Source: an uncultured Oscillibacter sp. (GTDB taxonomy: Bacteria > Bacillota > Clostridia > Oscillospirales > Oscillospiraceae). Taken from it: DNA of 64,000 bases. This document shows positions 1 through 7,975 of the stretch, piece by piece. The stretch is from contig CAJUMX010000012.1 of the NCBI GenBank assembly GCA_910587705.1, forward strand, positions 1 through 64,000, in the 5' to 3' direction. The notes below the pieces were generated by a model that saw nothing but the letters and a program-made list of their open reading frames with translations, searched no databases and was not told the origin of the DNA. The position numbers and the translations under genes are program-made. How positions within the stretch are numbered: position 1 is the first letter of the stretch; each line of letters opens with the position of its first letter.

Positions 1-118
1 TTGATTCATGCATCAGCTCGTAGGCGCTGGATGGAGCGATACCCAACACCTGCGCTACCATTTTTGCGTTGAGGAACAGTGGCAGTTCCTCGTAGGTCTT
101 GTAGACGGATTCCTTCAT
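1..118 (-). CDS. Excisionase-like DNA-binding protein, 3' part outside the window
   Basis: Only the first 39 codons are present, starting at the ATG read on the minus strand at 118, with a GAGG ribosome site just upstream. The visible residues (MKESVYKTYEELPLFLNAK and onward to YELMHES) match closely the complete excisionase-like protein at 9408-9623 of this window. That family is a short winged-helix/MerR-like protein that in integrative elements directs the integrase towards excision. It lies divergently from the DUF6076-like gene, the same arrangement as at 9.4-10.8 kb, so this is the edge of a second related element. Function is inferred from similarity and context. Confidence 0.7.
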   Translation of the reverse strand, partial: MKESVYKTYEELPLFLNAKMVAQVLGIAPSSAYELMHES

Positions 119-140
119 TTTCACTTCCTCCAAACAATGC

Positions 141-169
141 TTGACTTTTCGATTGTCATAATGTAGACT
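141..169 (+). promoter_or_regulatory. Promoter of the first DUF6076-like gene
   Basis: TTGACT at 141-146 and TAGACT at 164-169 are separated by exactly 17 bases. About 110 bases of leader follow before the gene. A stretch reading GTAACACAGC lies at about 210 and recurs downstream of the promoter of the second copy, near 9978, which suggests a shared operator. Confidence 0.6.
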
Positions 170-282
170 GAATAAAAAAATACAGACGATAGGTCTTTCT
201 TGCTGGCAGTGTAACACAGCCTTGAGCACATGTCAAGTCCTATTTGAAAAACAATTTAATTAAGTCTAAAATGGAGGCCTCT

Positions 283-1251
283 ATGCTTTCTTTTCAATTC
301 AAGACCTGCATCACAAATGGCAGGGAGCTCTATGCGTTTATAGAGGAGGAACTGAACGACCAGCAGATGTCTACGAGGGCTACGGTATTTCCAGAGAGCT
401 TGCTTTCTTTTCTGTACTTGGACATCGAACAGATGAGGCCGGTCTTTCAAGGCTTGGCCGACGGAGTGCGCAGGGTTATCACGGAAAAGAGCCGGGAGGA
501 ATCAGAGAGGACCTACAAACTTTTTTGCGATTTGGCGGACGCTCACGTCTACTTTGAATTGCTTCGTCTGGACTGGAAACTTCGCCTGGACCGGGCGTGG
601 TACATGGGCTACGAGTTCCCGCAGAACTTTTTGCAGGCGGAGTACCTGGACGAGATGCCGGATAAGCTCCTGACGCTTCAACAGCAGGCGCTGGAGCTGC
701 TCACTCAAATTTGGGTCACGGATACCGGCGAGTGCTCTGTAGACGAAAAAATGACTGCGTGCTACCTTGCGGCGGAGCAGGCGGGGAGGGAACTGTTTCG
801 TTTTCAGCCGCAGCGGATGAACTACGAGCTGCTGTACCGGGAGACCTTCGCGGAAATTTTGTGCCCGGAGACGGTATATGACCTGATTGATTACCATCTC
901 CGGGAGTGCCTGAAGCGGGAAATCAAGATGCGGGCGTGCAAAAACTGCGGGCGGCTGTTTGCGGTGACGGGACACGGCGGTATCGAGTATTGCGACCGGC
1001 CTTTTGACGAGAAGGGGCGCACCTGCAAGGAGATCGGCGCGTTCCGGGTGTGGGAGAAGAGCAAGAGCGGAGATGAGGTGTTCAAGGTTTACCGTCGGGA
1101 GTACAAGAAGCGTTTCGCGTGGATTAAGTCCGGGCGGCTGACGCAGGAGGAATTTTACGCCTGGAGCGAAAAGGCCAGGGAGAAGAAGGCGGAGTGCGAG
1201 AGTGGGAAGACCACACTGGAGGAATTTGGCCGGTGGTTAGGCGAGTCTTAG
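283..1251 (+). CDS. DUF6076-like zinc-ribbon protein (first copy)
   Basis: 322 residues from the ATG at 283, chosen because GGAGG lies six bases upstream; further upstream starts have no such site. The C-terminal part has a CxxC pair (ACKNCGRLF) followed by YC and C spaced like a zinc ribbon, then a basic, helical tail. The same layout (CRLCGRWF ... YC ... TC ... YKKYY) is found in the protein at 10052-10807, so the two are paralogues carried by related elements. I believe the family is DUF6076, whose function is unknown; a nucleic-acid-binding accessory role is only a guess. It is transcribed away from an excisionase-like gene. Confidence 0.7.
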   Translation: MLSFQFKTCITNGRELYAFIEEELNDQQMSTRATVFPESLLSFLYLDIEQMRPVFQGLADGVRRVITEKSREESERTYKLFCDLADAHVYFELLRLDWKLRLDRAWYMGYEFPQNFLQAEYLDEMPDKLLTLQQQALELLTQIWVTDTGECSVDEKMTACYLAAEQAGRELFRFQPQRMNYELLYRETFAEILCPETVYDLIDYHLRECLKREIKMRACKNCGRLFAVTGHGGIEYCDRPFDEKGRTCKEIGAFRVWEKSKSGDEVFKVYRREYKKRFAWIKSGRLTQEEFYAWSEKAREKKAECESGKTTLEEFGRWLGES

Positions 1252-1257
1252 CGGAAC

Positions 1258-1297
1258 GCCCCCAAGGGAGAACCGCTTCTCCCTTGGGGGCTATTCT
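1258..1297 (+). terminator. Rho-independent terminator after the first DUF6076-like gene
   Basis: A perfect 15-base-pair stem (GCCCCCAAGGGAGAA with its complement, loop CCGC) is followed by a T-rich run on the plus strand. It starts 7 bases after the stop codon. Confidence 0.85.
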
Positions 1298-1342
1298 TTG
1301 TTTACAGCGCATCAATTTTTGAGTGAAGCAGACCTCCACGTT

Positions 1343-3478
1343 TTACCCCTTCACCTCAAGCAGATCTGTTCCCGCCTGAATCTCACCCTGGGCGACGGGG
1401 GCCACGCTTTGGTAGTCCTCGGTATTGCAGACGATCATGGGGGTGGTCAGCAGGTAGCCCGCCGCCTTGATGGCCTCCATGTCAAAGGAGATGAGCAGGT
1501 CGCCCTTCTTCACCTTCTGCCCCACCGCAACGTGGGCGGTAAAGTGCTGCCCCTTCAGTTCCACAGTGTTGATGCCGATGTGGAGCAGGACCTCCACGCC
1601 GTCCTCCGTCACTAGTCCGATGGCGTGATGGGTGTCGAAAAGATTATCCACCTCGGCGTCCGCCGGTGCGTACAGCTTGCCCTCGCCGGGCTCCACGGCC
1701 ACGCCGTCTCCCAGGATGCAGTTGGAGAACGCCTCGTCCTGGACCTCCGCCATGGGGATCACCGTGCCGCTCATGTGTGCCGCCAGCACTGCGTCCTGTT
1801 TCTTCGCCGAGGGCTTCTCCGCCGCTGGGGCGGCGGGAGCGGGAGATACCAGGCTGTCCAGCCGGTCCGCCTCGGGACTTTCTATGAAGTCCACCAGGTT
1901 GGACTTGATGACGGCCACCTGGGGGCCGTAGATTACCTGCACACCGTTGCCCTTGTGAATAATGCCGGAGGCCCCGGACTGTTTGAGCAGGACGTCGTCC
2001 ACCTTGCCCGCGTCGATGACCGTCACCCGGAGTCGGGTGGCGCAGCAATCCACGTCGGAGAGGTTCGCCTTGCCGCCCAGGCCCTTGAGAATTAAAGCGG
2101 AAACTGGGTCGGACACGCCGCCGGCGGGAGTGGAGCCGTCGGGACCCACGCCGGTCTTGGCTTTAAAGTCGGAGCGGGTGAAGAGCTTGGTCTCCTCGCC
2201 CTCGTCCTCCCGGCCGGGAGTTTTCAGGTCCATTTTGGTAATCATGAAATAGAAGGTAAAGTAGTAGACTACGAAATACACCGCGCCCACAATGATGACC
2301 CAGATCCAGTTGGTCTTGGCGTTGCCCTGGAGGACGCCGAACAGGGTCAGGTCGATAATGCCGCCGGAGAAGGTCATGCCCACGCCCACGTTGAAGATGT
2401 GCATCAGCATGTAGGAGAGACCCGCGTACACGCAGTGGACGGCGTACATCAGAGGAGCCACGAACAGGAACGTGAACTCCAGGGGTTCCGTGATGCCCGT
2501 CAGCATGGCGGTGAGAGCGGCGGAGATCAGAAGGCCCCCGGCTACCTTGCGCTTTTCCGGCTTGGCGGTCTTATACATGGCCAGGGCCGCGCCGGGCAAG
2601 CCCATAATCATGAAGGGGAACTTACCCGCCATAAACCGGGTGGCGGAGACGGAAAAGACTTCCGTGGACTTGGAGGCCAGCTCCGCGAAGAAGATGTTCT
2701 GCGCTCCTTGGATGGTGACGCCGTCGATGACGGCGGTGCCGCCCACAGCAGTCTGCCAAAAGGGCATATAGAAAACATGGTGCAGACCGAAGGGGATCAG
2801 GGCCCGCTCCAGAATGCCGTAGATCCATGTGCCCGCGTAGCCGGAACGGATGACCAGGTCACCCAGGGCGGCGATACCCATTTGGACGATGGGCCAGACA
2901 TAGAACATGGCGATGCCCACCACCAGGAACACGGCTGTGGAGACGATGGGCACGAAGCGGGTACCGCCGAAGAAGGAGAGCACCTGAGGGAGCTGAATCT
3001 TATAGAAACGGTTGTGCAGCGCCGCCACACCCAGGCCCACGATGATGCCGCCAAAGACGCCCATCTGCAGGGTGGTGATACCCAGCATGGAGGTGGTGGA
3101 GTTGGCCGCCATGGCCTCCACGCCGCCCCGGGCGGTGATCATGGCGGAGATGGCGGTGTTCATGACCAGGTAGGCGATGGCGCCGGAGAGGGCCGCCACC
3201 TCCTTTTCCTTCTTGGCCATGCCGATGGCTACGCCCATGGCGAAAAGCAGGGCCAGGTTGTTGAACACGGCGCTGCCGCACTGGTTCATAATGTCCAGGA
3301 TGGTGTAGGGAACGCTGCCTGGATAAATGACGCCGGTGAGGCCATAGGCCTCCAGCATGGTCTGATTGGTGAACGAGCTGCCGACGCCAAGCAAAAGGCC
3401 CGCCACCGGCAGCAGGGCGATGGGCAGCATAAACGAGCGGCCCACTCGCTGAAGTACTCCAAAGATTTTGTCCTTCAT
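1343..3478 (-). CDS. ptsG: PTS glucose/N-acetylglucosamine-type EIICBA permease
   Basis: 711-residue membrane transporter that imports and phosphorylates a hexose using phosphate from HPr. The start is the ATG at 3478 with AGGAGGA upstream. Residues 1-400 form the hydrophobic EIIC channel. EIIB contains the phospho-cysteine motif CATRLR (Cys479). After a Pro/Ala linker comes a full EIIA domain with the active His633 in HIGINTVEL. All three domains are intact, so no separate EIIA is needed. The gene lies 14 bases after licT in the same direction, so it is co-transcribed with its antiterminator. Whether the sugar is glucose, glucosamine or N-acetylglucosamine cannot be told from sequence alone; ptsG is used in the broad sense. 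Confidence 0.9.
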   Translation of the reverse strand: MKDKIFGVLQRVGRSFMLPIALLPVAGLLLGVGSSFTNQTMLEAYGLTGVIYPGSVPYTILDIMNQCGSAVFNNLALLFAMGVAIGMAKKEKEVAALSGAIAYLVMNTAISAMITARGGVEAMAANSTTSMLGITTLQMGVFGGIIVGLGVAALHNRFYKIQLPQVLSFFGGTRFVPIVSTAVFLVVGIAMFYVWPIVQMGIAALGDLVIRSGYAGTWIYGILERALIPFGLHHVFYMPFWQTAVGGTAVIDGVTIQGAQNIFFAELASKSTEVFSVSATRFMAGKFPFMIMGLPGAALAMYKTAKPEKRKVAGGLLISAALTAMLTGITEPLEFTFLFVAPLMYAVHCVYAGLSYMLMHIFNVGVGMTFSGGIIDLTLFGVLQGNAKTNWIWVIIVGAVYFVVYYFTFYFMITKMDLKTPGREDEGEETKLFTRSDFKAKTGVGPDGSTPAGGVSDPVSALILKGLGGKANLSDVDCCATRLRVTVIDAGKVDDVLLKQSGASGIIHKGNGVQVIYGPQVAVIKSNLVDFIESPEADRLDSLVSPAPAAPAAEKPSAKKQDAVLAAHMSGTVIPMAEVQDEAFSNCILGDGVAVEPGEGKLYAPADAEVDNLFDTHHAIGLVTEDGVEVLLHIGINTVELKGQHFTAHVAVGQKVKKGDLLISFDMEAIKAAGYLLTTPMIVCNTEDYQSVAPVAQGEIQAGTDLLEVKG

Positions 3479-3492
3479 AACATGTCCTCCTT

Positions 3493-4335
3493 TTATTTGC
3501 TTCCCAGATTGATGCGCTTGAGGTGGATGGTCAGGTAGATCAGCTCCGCATCGGACACCTCCTTCTGGTAGGTATTGCGAATGAATTCCGCAATGTGCCG
3601 GGCGCATTTATAGTGCTGTGCGCAGTTGCGGGTAATCATCTCCTGGAAGTCGGCGTCATACTCGTCCGCCTGGCCGGGCGCGGCATGGAACAGCCGCTGG
3701 GCAAAGTAGCGCAGGTGGACGATAAAGCGGTTGAAGTCCAGGGATTCCCGGTCAAATTTCTTCTGATAATAGTACTCCACCACTTCCAGCGCCCCCTCGA
3801 TGAGTTTGGTGATGTCCATCATGACGCTCATGGAGGTGTTTAACTCCGCGTTGACAATGTGCAGGGCGATGAAGGCGGCCTCGCTGGAGTTCAGGTCCGT
3901 CCTGGTTTCCTCCCGGATGACCCGAAGGCAGTGCTGGCCCAGATGGTACTCCGTGGGATAATAGCTGATGATGGCCCCCTCCAGGGGGTTAGCAAACTCG
4001 ATCCCGTCTTGCTTGCGCTTGATGGCAAAGCTGATGTGGTCGGCCAAGGTGATGAGCAGGGACTCGTTCAAGGGCGCGGTGATTTGGCTTTTGATGTACT
4101 CGATCAGGCGCTGCGTCAGCTCCAGATGCTCCATGGGTATCTGCTCTACCAGTTCCCGCAACTTGCGCTGTCCGGCCTTGTCTTCCATGTGATAGGTCTT
4201 TTCAAAGAGAGCCGGGTCTATCCGTTCCCCAATCTTCCGCTTGAAGCCCAAGCCCTTTCCGGTGACGATCATTTCGCCTCCCTGATTGTCCACTACGCAG
4301 AGAATATTGTTGTTGATGACCTTTTTGATGCGCAA
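3493..4335 (-). CDS. licT: BglG/LicT-family transcription antiterminator
   Basis: 280 residues. Residues 1-55 are the CAT RNA-binding domain (MRIKKVINNNILCVV, then a GKGLGF-type motif). Two PTS regulation domains follow, with the usual histidines (TLADHISF, EYHLGQH, FIALHIVN, TIHLKRI) that are phosphorylated by PTS proteins in this family. The start is a TTG at 4335 preceded by GAGGAGG; no ATG suits. The protein should bind the RAT element in its own leader and prevent termination when the cognate sugar is transported, controlling itself and ptsG. GlcT is an alternative family name. Confidence 0.9.
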   Translation of the reverse strand: MRIKKVINNNILCVVDNQGGEMIVTGKGLGFKRKIGERIDPALFEKTYHMEDKAGQRKLRELVEQIPMEHLELTQRLIEYIKSQITAPLNESLLITLADHISFAIKRKQDGIEFANPLEGAIISYYPTEYHLGQHCLRVIREETRTDLNSSEAAFIALHIVNAELNTSMSVMMDITKLIEGALEVVEYYYQKKFDRESLDFNRFIVHLRYFAQRLFHAAPGQADEYDADFQEMITRNCAQHYKCARHIAEFIRNTYQKEVSDAELIYLTIHLKRINLGSK

Positions 4336-4351
4336 ATCCTCTGCCTCCTCT

Positions 4352-4447
4352 CAAAAAAACAAACCAGCCCCATCTGGGCATCTGCGCAAAATACGCACAA
4401 ATACACTCAGACAGAGTTGGTCAAGCCCAGCGAACCGGTAACATTCC
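4352..4447 (-). promoter_or_regulatory. RAT antiterminator / overlapping terminator leader of licT-ptsG
   Basis: On the minus strand, bases 4447-4419 read GGAATGTTACCGGTTCG and on to GGGCTTGACC, very close to LicT/GlcT RAT elements (GG..TGTTAC..., purine-rich 3' half). About 40 bases later a GC-rich hairpin at 4380-4361 (GCCC / GGGC) is followed by TTTGTTTTTTT. CTGGGC of the RAT can pair with GCCCAG of the terminator, so the two folds exclude each other. It sits between a strong promoter and the licT start. Confidence 0.75.
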
Positions 4448-4464
4448 AACATGAAATTATTTAT

Positions 4465-4493
4465 ATGATAGCGTTGTCCCGAAAAGAAGTCAA
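4465..4493 (-). promoter_or_regulatory. Promoter of licT-ptsG
   Basis: On the minus strand TTGACT is separated from TATCAT by 17 bases. The predicted start of transcription, near 4458, is about ten bases upstream of the RAT element. Confidence 0.8.
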
Positions 4494-4627
4494 GAGAGGA
4501 TTGCGGTGCAAGATTAGATTCTGCTGATTTCATAATTTTCGCACGGCGCTTTTGGGCAATTGGACAAGTGTTTTGGACGGTTTTCGATCTCCCGGTGTAT
4601 TGCGTACCAATTTTTGGACGGTGCTCC

Positions 4628-4649
4628 TGACCCACACTGTGACCCACAC
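4628..4649 (+). repeat. Tandem TGACCCACAC repeat, candidate integrase arm-type sites
   Basis: TGACCCACAC occurs at 4628-4637 and again at 4640-4649, in the same orientation and 12 bases apart, about 115 bases from the tRNA-Thr fragment. Related TGACYACA sequences lie at 4895, 41849 and 42114, always near one of the two tRNA fragments. The rest of the gene-free stretch 4494-4761 holds no feature I recognise. Confidence 0.4.
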
Positions 4650-4761
4650 GGCGAAATGACCGGACGGAATCAATGGACGGAAAAGTGTCAAAGACCACGA
4701 CCCTCTGCAACAAAAATGCCCCGAAAGCACCGGAAAGCGGTACTCCCAGGGGCGGCAATCA

Positions 4762-4807
4762 GTTGGTAAGGATGAGGTCGGCGGTTCGAATCCGCCCAGC
4801 AGCTCCA
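4762..4807 (+). repeat. tRNA-Thr(GGU) 3' fragment, candidate attachment site
   Basis: The 46 bases begin in the anticodon loop (TTGGTAAGG), run through variable loop and T arm (GGCGGTTCGAATCCGCC) and end at the encoded CCA. The anticodon reads GGT, hence tRNA-Thr. No 5' half with acceptor or D arm lies upstream, so this is not a functional gene. The same 46 bases occur at 41983-42028 in the same orientation. Elements with tyrosine integrases often recombine with tRNA 3' ends, and integrase genes follow at once. Confidence 0.85.
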
Positions 4808-4812
4808 GAAAG

Positions 4813-4846
4813 TCCAGCTTTTCCTGTGGGAAAGGCTGGATTTTTC
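4813..4846 (+). terminator. Terminator behind the tRNA-Thr fragment
   Basis: A stem TCCAGCTTTTCC/GGAAAGGCTGGA with a short loop is followed by TTTTTC. It resembles the terminator of a tRNA gene and presumably belonged to one. Confidence 0.7.
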
Positions 4847-4894
4847 TTGTATTTCAGCACTTTTCCCGCTTCTTTGAATTTTTGAATTTGGATT

Positions 4895-4916
4895 TGACTA
4901 CACAGCCAGCCACAGA
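4895..4916 (+). repeat. TGACTACACAGCCAGCCACAGA, candidate integrase-binding repeat
   Basis: This sequence lies 88 bases after the tRNA fragment. It is matched at 41849-41870 (TGACCACACAACCAGCCACA) and 42114-42135 (TGACTACAGATTTAGCCATA) on either side of the second tRNA fragment. The repeated association suggests an integrase-binding role; this is inference. Confidence 0.4.
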
Positions 4917-4926
4917 CAGAGAAAAA

Positions 4927-4961
4927 CGGCTCACCGAGGAGGTATCCCACTCGGTGAGCCG
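4927..4961 (-). terminator. Terminator of the integrase operon
   Basis: A 12-base-pair stem (CGGCTCACCGAG and complement) is followed by TTTTTC when read on the minus strand, ten bases after the integrase stop codon. Confidence 0.85.
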
Positions 4962-4971
4962 TAGATTTTCG

Positions 4972-6393
4972 TTACCCTGCTTTCAGACGCTCTCTTTCAA
5001 CGGCAATTTCCGCTTTCATTTCTACGATCATCTCTGCCAGCAGTTTTTCACACTCTTCCTCACTGTGAGCGTAGATGTTCCGAGGGTGCTTTTTGCCGTC
5101 GGGCCAGATGGGAGAGTAGCGGCCTTCCCAGAGCTTCTCGTTGATCTGGGTGACGCATCCGGTCCCCGCCTTACGCCGCTGGCCTTTATGGGCCTGGAAT
5201 GTACTGGGAGCGGGCTTTCGTAGGATTGCCTGATTCTCTGGTTGAATCTCCGCTTTGCCGATTCCCTGGTCAATTTTTACTGCCGCTGTACGGCGCATTT
5301 CATCGGTAACGTGAGCGTAGATGTTCAGTGTGGTACTGCTGGAGACGTGGCCGATAATAGTGGACAGGGTCTTAACATCCATCCCATGCTCCAGGGCAGT
5401 GGTAGAAAATGTGTGCCTGAGATCGTGAAATCTGATTTTCTTACATTCTGCCCGTTTCAAAACGGTCTGTAGCCTTTTGCGAACTGCGGCTGGGTCTCTG
5501 GGAGAGTCCTCGCTGACCGGGGAGGGGAACATCCACCGAGAGCTGATAGTTTCCTTATAAGCCTTAAGGACATTCAGCACAGGTGTGGGGAGGATCACGC
5601 TGCGGTTACCCGCTTTGGTTTTGGGCGGGGAGGTTACCAGCTTGCCCCTTACCCGATGGACTTGTCGCTCTATCCGGAGTTCCCCAGAGCGGAGGGTAAG
5701 GTCATTCCATTTGAGGGCGCATATCTCGCCCCGACGCAGACCGGTGGAGAGTTCGAGGAGGAGAAGTTCAAAGCAGTTGTCCTCCTTAGCTTGGATCAGC
5801 AACCGCTGGACTTCTTCCGGGGTCAGCACCTGCATATCCCTGGTTTTAATAGATGGGAGGCGGCAGCCATCAGCTGGATTGCGGAAAAGGAGCTTTTCAG
5901 AAACGGCCTTGTCCAGTGCGGCATGGAGGGTAGTGTGGATACCCCGAACAGTCTGGTCGGACAGTCCCTCCCCGTATAACCCTGTGCGGAGGAGTCTGCC
6001 GCCCTGCTTGAGTTTGGTATAGAACTGCTGGATATCATTGGTGGTCAGCTGGTCTATCTGGATGCTGCCCAGCGCGGGGATAATATGCTGGTAGATGCGT
6101 CGCTCGTAGGACATCTGAGTGTTGGGTCGGAGGTTGGGCTTCTTATAGTTGCGATACCAGAGGTCCAGCCAGTCGCCCAATAATATGCCTGGTTTGGGTT
6201 GGTCAGAAGCAGGAGCCCTGACGGATTCTTTCAGCGCCTTAAGTTTTGCCGCACACTCTGATTTGGTTTTTGCGAGAACATTTTTAGTAACAGGAAGCCC
6301 CTTGTCATCGTAGCCGATGACCACCCGTCCCTCCCATCGGCCGTCTTTTCTCAGACTGAGGCCGCCGTCCCCGCGCTTTCTGCGTTTTGCCAC
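4972..6393 (-). CDS. Tyrosine integrase with duplicated arm-binding domain
   Basis: 473 residues; GTG start at 6393 with AAGGAGAT upstream. The catalytic set is complete: Arg in STGLRRGEIC, HDLRHTF, IGH and the nucleophilic Tyr in NIYAH. The N-terminus carries an AP2/arm-binding fold (GRWEGRVVIGYDDKG). After the catalytic domain a C-terminal extension of about 80 residues repeats this pattern (KLWEGRYSPIWPDGKK, then a Glu/Lys-rich helix), which is unusual. It is the last gene of the integrase operon and its 3' end points at the tRNA-Thr fragment, as expected for an enzyme using that fragment as attachment site. It overlaps the upstream integrase gene by 43 bases, suggesting coupled translation. 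Confidence 0.9.
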   Translation of the reverse strand: MAKRRKRGDGGLSLRKDGRWEGRVVIGYDDKGLPVTKNVLAKTKSECAAKLKALKESVRAPASDQPKPGILLGDWLDLWYRNYKKPNLRPNTQMSYERRIYQHIIPALGSIQIDQLTTNDIQQFYTKLKQGGRLLRTGLYGEGLSDQTVRGIHTTLHAALDKAVSEKLLFRNPADGCRLPSIKTRDMQVLTPEEVQRLLIQAKEDNCFELLLLELSTGLRRGEICALKWNDLTLRSGELRIERQVHRVRGKLVTSPPKTKAGNRSVILPTPVLNVLKAYKETISSRWMFPSPVSEDSPRDPAAVRKRLQTVLKRAECKKIRFHDLRHTFSTTALEHGMDVKTLSTIIGHVSSSTTLNIYAHVTDEMRRTAAVKIDQGIGKAEIQPENQAILRKPAPSTFQAHKGQRRKAGTGCVTQINEKLWEGRYSPIWPDGKKHPRNIYAHSEEECEKLLAEMIVEMKAEIAVERERLKAG

Positions 6394-7556
6394 GGTTTCA
6401 TCTCCTTTCCAAGGTAGTCACTCAGAAAGCCGCCGACAATGTCAGCGGCACGCTTCTGCATATCGCCAGTGGTGTGGGTGTAGGTGTCCAGCGTGAAAGA
6501 TGCTTTTGTGTGGCCTAGAATTCCAGCCAGGGTCTTGGTGTCCACCCCGCTGGCCAGAGCGTGGGTTGAGAACGTGTGACGTAAATCGTGGAAGCGAATA
6601 TTGGGCAGCCCCGCCTCCGCCAGGAATTTCTTCAGCTGTCGGTAGGCGCTGTCGGGGTTCATGGGTGCTTCTGGCCGAAGCGGATCGTGAAAGATCCAGG
6701 AGGAGAACGATTTGCGCTTTCGTTCCCACAGCAGTTCCGCTGTGGTGGGCGGCAGTACGATTTTCCGTGTTCCCGCATAGGTCTTGGTATCCCCCGCTAC
6801 CAGCCTGCCGCCCTTTTCACGGTGAAGAGTTCGGTTGATTTTCAGGATACCGCTGCGCTCATCGAAGTCAGACCACATGAGACCGCAGATCTCACCCCGG
6901 CGCAGACCGGTGGTCAGTTCGGTGTAGAAGAAGTCGTACCATATTGCGTCTTTCTGGATCACATCCATAAAAGTATCCAGCTGTTCCTCATTCAAAATTT
7001 TCATTGGCTGATGGATCACCTTGGGTGGGGCCACTTCGTCGGCGGGGTTGACGGGGATGAGTCCTTGATCTCTTGCCGTTTTGAGCGCGTGGTGGAGCGT
7101 GGTGTGGATGCTGTGGACGGTAGTGCTGGACAGCCCTCGGTCTTGGCTTGGTCGAGGCTTTATTCTGCCGCTTTGCTTCAAGGCATCATAGAGCTTTCTA
7201 AGATCAGAGGCCGTCAGTTGTGTAAGCGGCTTTGTGCCCAGACGAGGCTTTACATGGAGTTCCATATCTCTGCGATAATGCTTTAACGTGCTGGGCCGGA
7301 GTGTGACAGCCATCTGTTCCAACCAGATATCCAGCCACTCGGAGAGAGTCATCCGGCTCTGCTCTGTCAAGTCGATGCCTTGGTAGGCATCAATGTTCTG
7401 ATGGAGCTTGGCGGTCAGTTCCTTTTGTGTGTCGGCGTAGATATACCGGAAGATGGAGTCGCCGTTTTCCTTGTGACCTACCACGATGCGGCCCTCCCAG
7501 CGTCCATCATCCCTCTTGCGCACCATGCCGTCGCCGGACGGTCTGCGCCTTGCCAT
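6351..7556 (-). CDS. Tyrosine integrase (second, upstream gene of a tandem pair)
   Basis: 401 residues; ATG start at 7556 with GAGGTGAG upstream. It has an arm-binding N-terminus (GRWEGRIVVGHKENG), a core-binding SAM-like domain and a full catalytic set: TTGLRRGEIC, HDLRHTF, LGH and Tyr in DTYTH. It is clearly homologous to the following integrase but lacks the C-terminal second arm domain. Two intact integrases sharing a 43-base overlap suggest that both take part in recombination of one element, or that one gene arose by duplication. Confidence 0.9.
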   Translation of the reverse strand: MARRRPSGDGMVRKRDDGRWEGRIVVGHKENGDSIFRYIYADTQKELTAKLHQNIDAYQGIDLTEQSRMTLSEWLDIWLEQMAVTLRPSTLKHYRRDMELHVKPRLGTKPLTQLTASDLRKLYDALKQSGRIKPRPSQDRGLSSTTVHSIHTTLHHALKTARDQGLIPVNPADEVAPPKVIHQPMKILNEEQLDTFMDVIQKDAIWYDFFYTELTTGLRRGEICGLMWSDFDERSGILKINRTLHREKGGRLVAGDTKTYAGTRKIVLPPTTAELLWERKRKSFSSWIFHDPLRPEAPMNPDSAYRQLKKFLAEAGLPNIRFHDLRHTFSTHALASGVDTKTLAGILGHTKASFTLDTYTHTTGDMQKRAADIVGGFLSDYLGKEMKPWQNAESAGTAASV

Positions 7557-7559
7557 CTG

Positions 7560-7856
7560 TTACTCACCTCCAGTCTGAATATCGCCGTCGTTGTCATCCA
7601 TACACTCGGCCATCAGCCTGACGCCCAGCCGAAAGCCCAGGATGAAATTCTCAGTTGCTGTGATACTGTTGATCTCATGCTGTGACCGAATAAGCTTTGT
7701 GAGGATTTCTTGTTCAGTCTCCTTCAGCTGTTCCATGAGCTGATTTTCATATTTGGCGACACGGTCTACTGCCCGCTTCAGTTCTGAGCTGGGTGTCATC
7801 TGCTGTTCGTTGGGTATGATGTTGCCATAGTAGAGATCTTCCAGTGTTTTTCTCAT
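7560..7856 (-). CDS. Small DUF6809-like accessory protein
   Basis: 98 residues from the ATG at 7856, with AAAGGAGG about nine bases upstream; a GTG two codons earlier is too close to that site. The sequence starts MRKTLEDLYYGNI and has a central coiled-coil-like helix and a FILGFRLGVRLMAE motif. I recognise it as similar to DUF6809, small proteins often found next to clostridial integrases; no function is established. Its stop codon lies three bases before the integrase start, so it is translated with the recombinases. Confidence 0.65.
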   Translation of the reverse strand: MRKTLEDLYYGNIIPNEQQMTPSSELKRAVDRVAKYENQLMEQLKETEQEILTKLIRSQHEINSITATENFILGFRLGVRLMAECMDDNDGDIQTGGE

Positions 7857-7975
7857 CTCCACCTACCTCCTTTGCAACACCAACACATACCACACTTCGG
7901 CGGGAATAGCTACTACTTTTTTCAGGACTTTTATTCTTTGTTTTGCGGCGCAGAATTTGAACAGGGTGCGGGTGA

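Noticed and set aside
2399..3538. Long open frame opposite ptsG
   Set aside because: It is antisense to a well-supported EIICBA gene; His/Gly-rich composition is the usual shadow of GC-rich coding DNA.
4762..4807. Functional tRNA-Thr gene
   Set aside because: The 5' acceptor and D arms are missing upstream at both this site and 41983-42028; only 3' halves are present.
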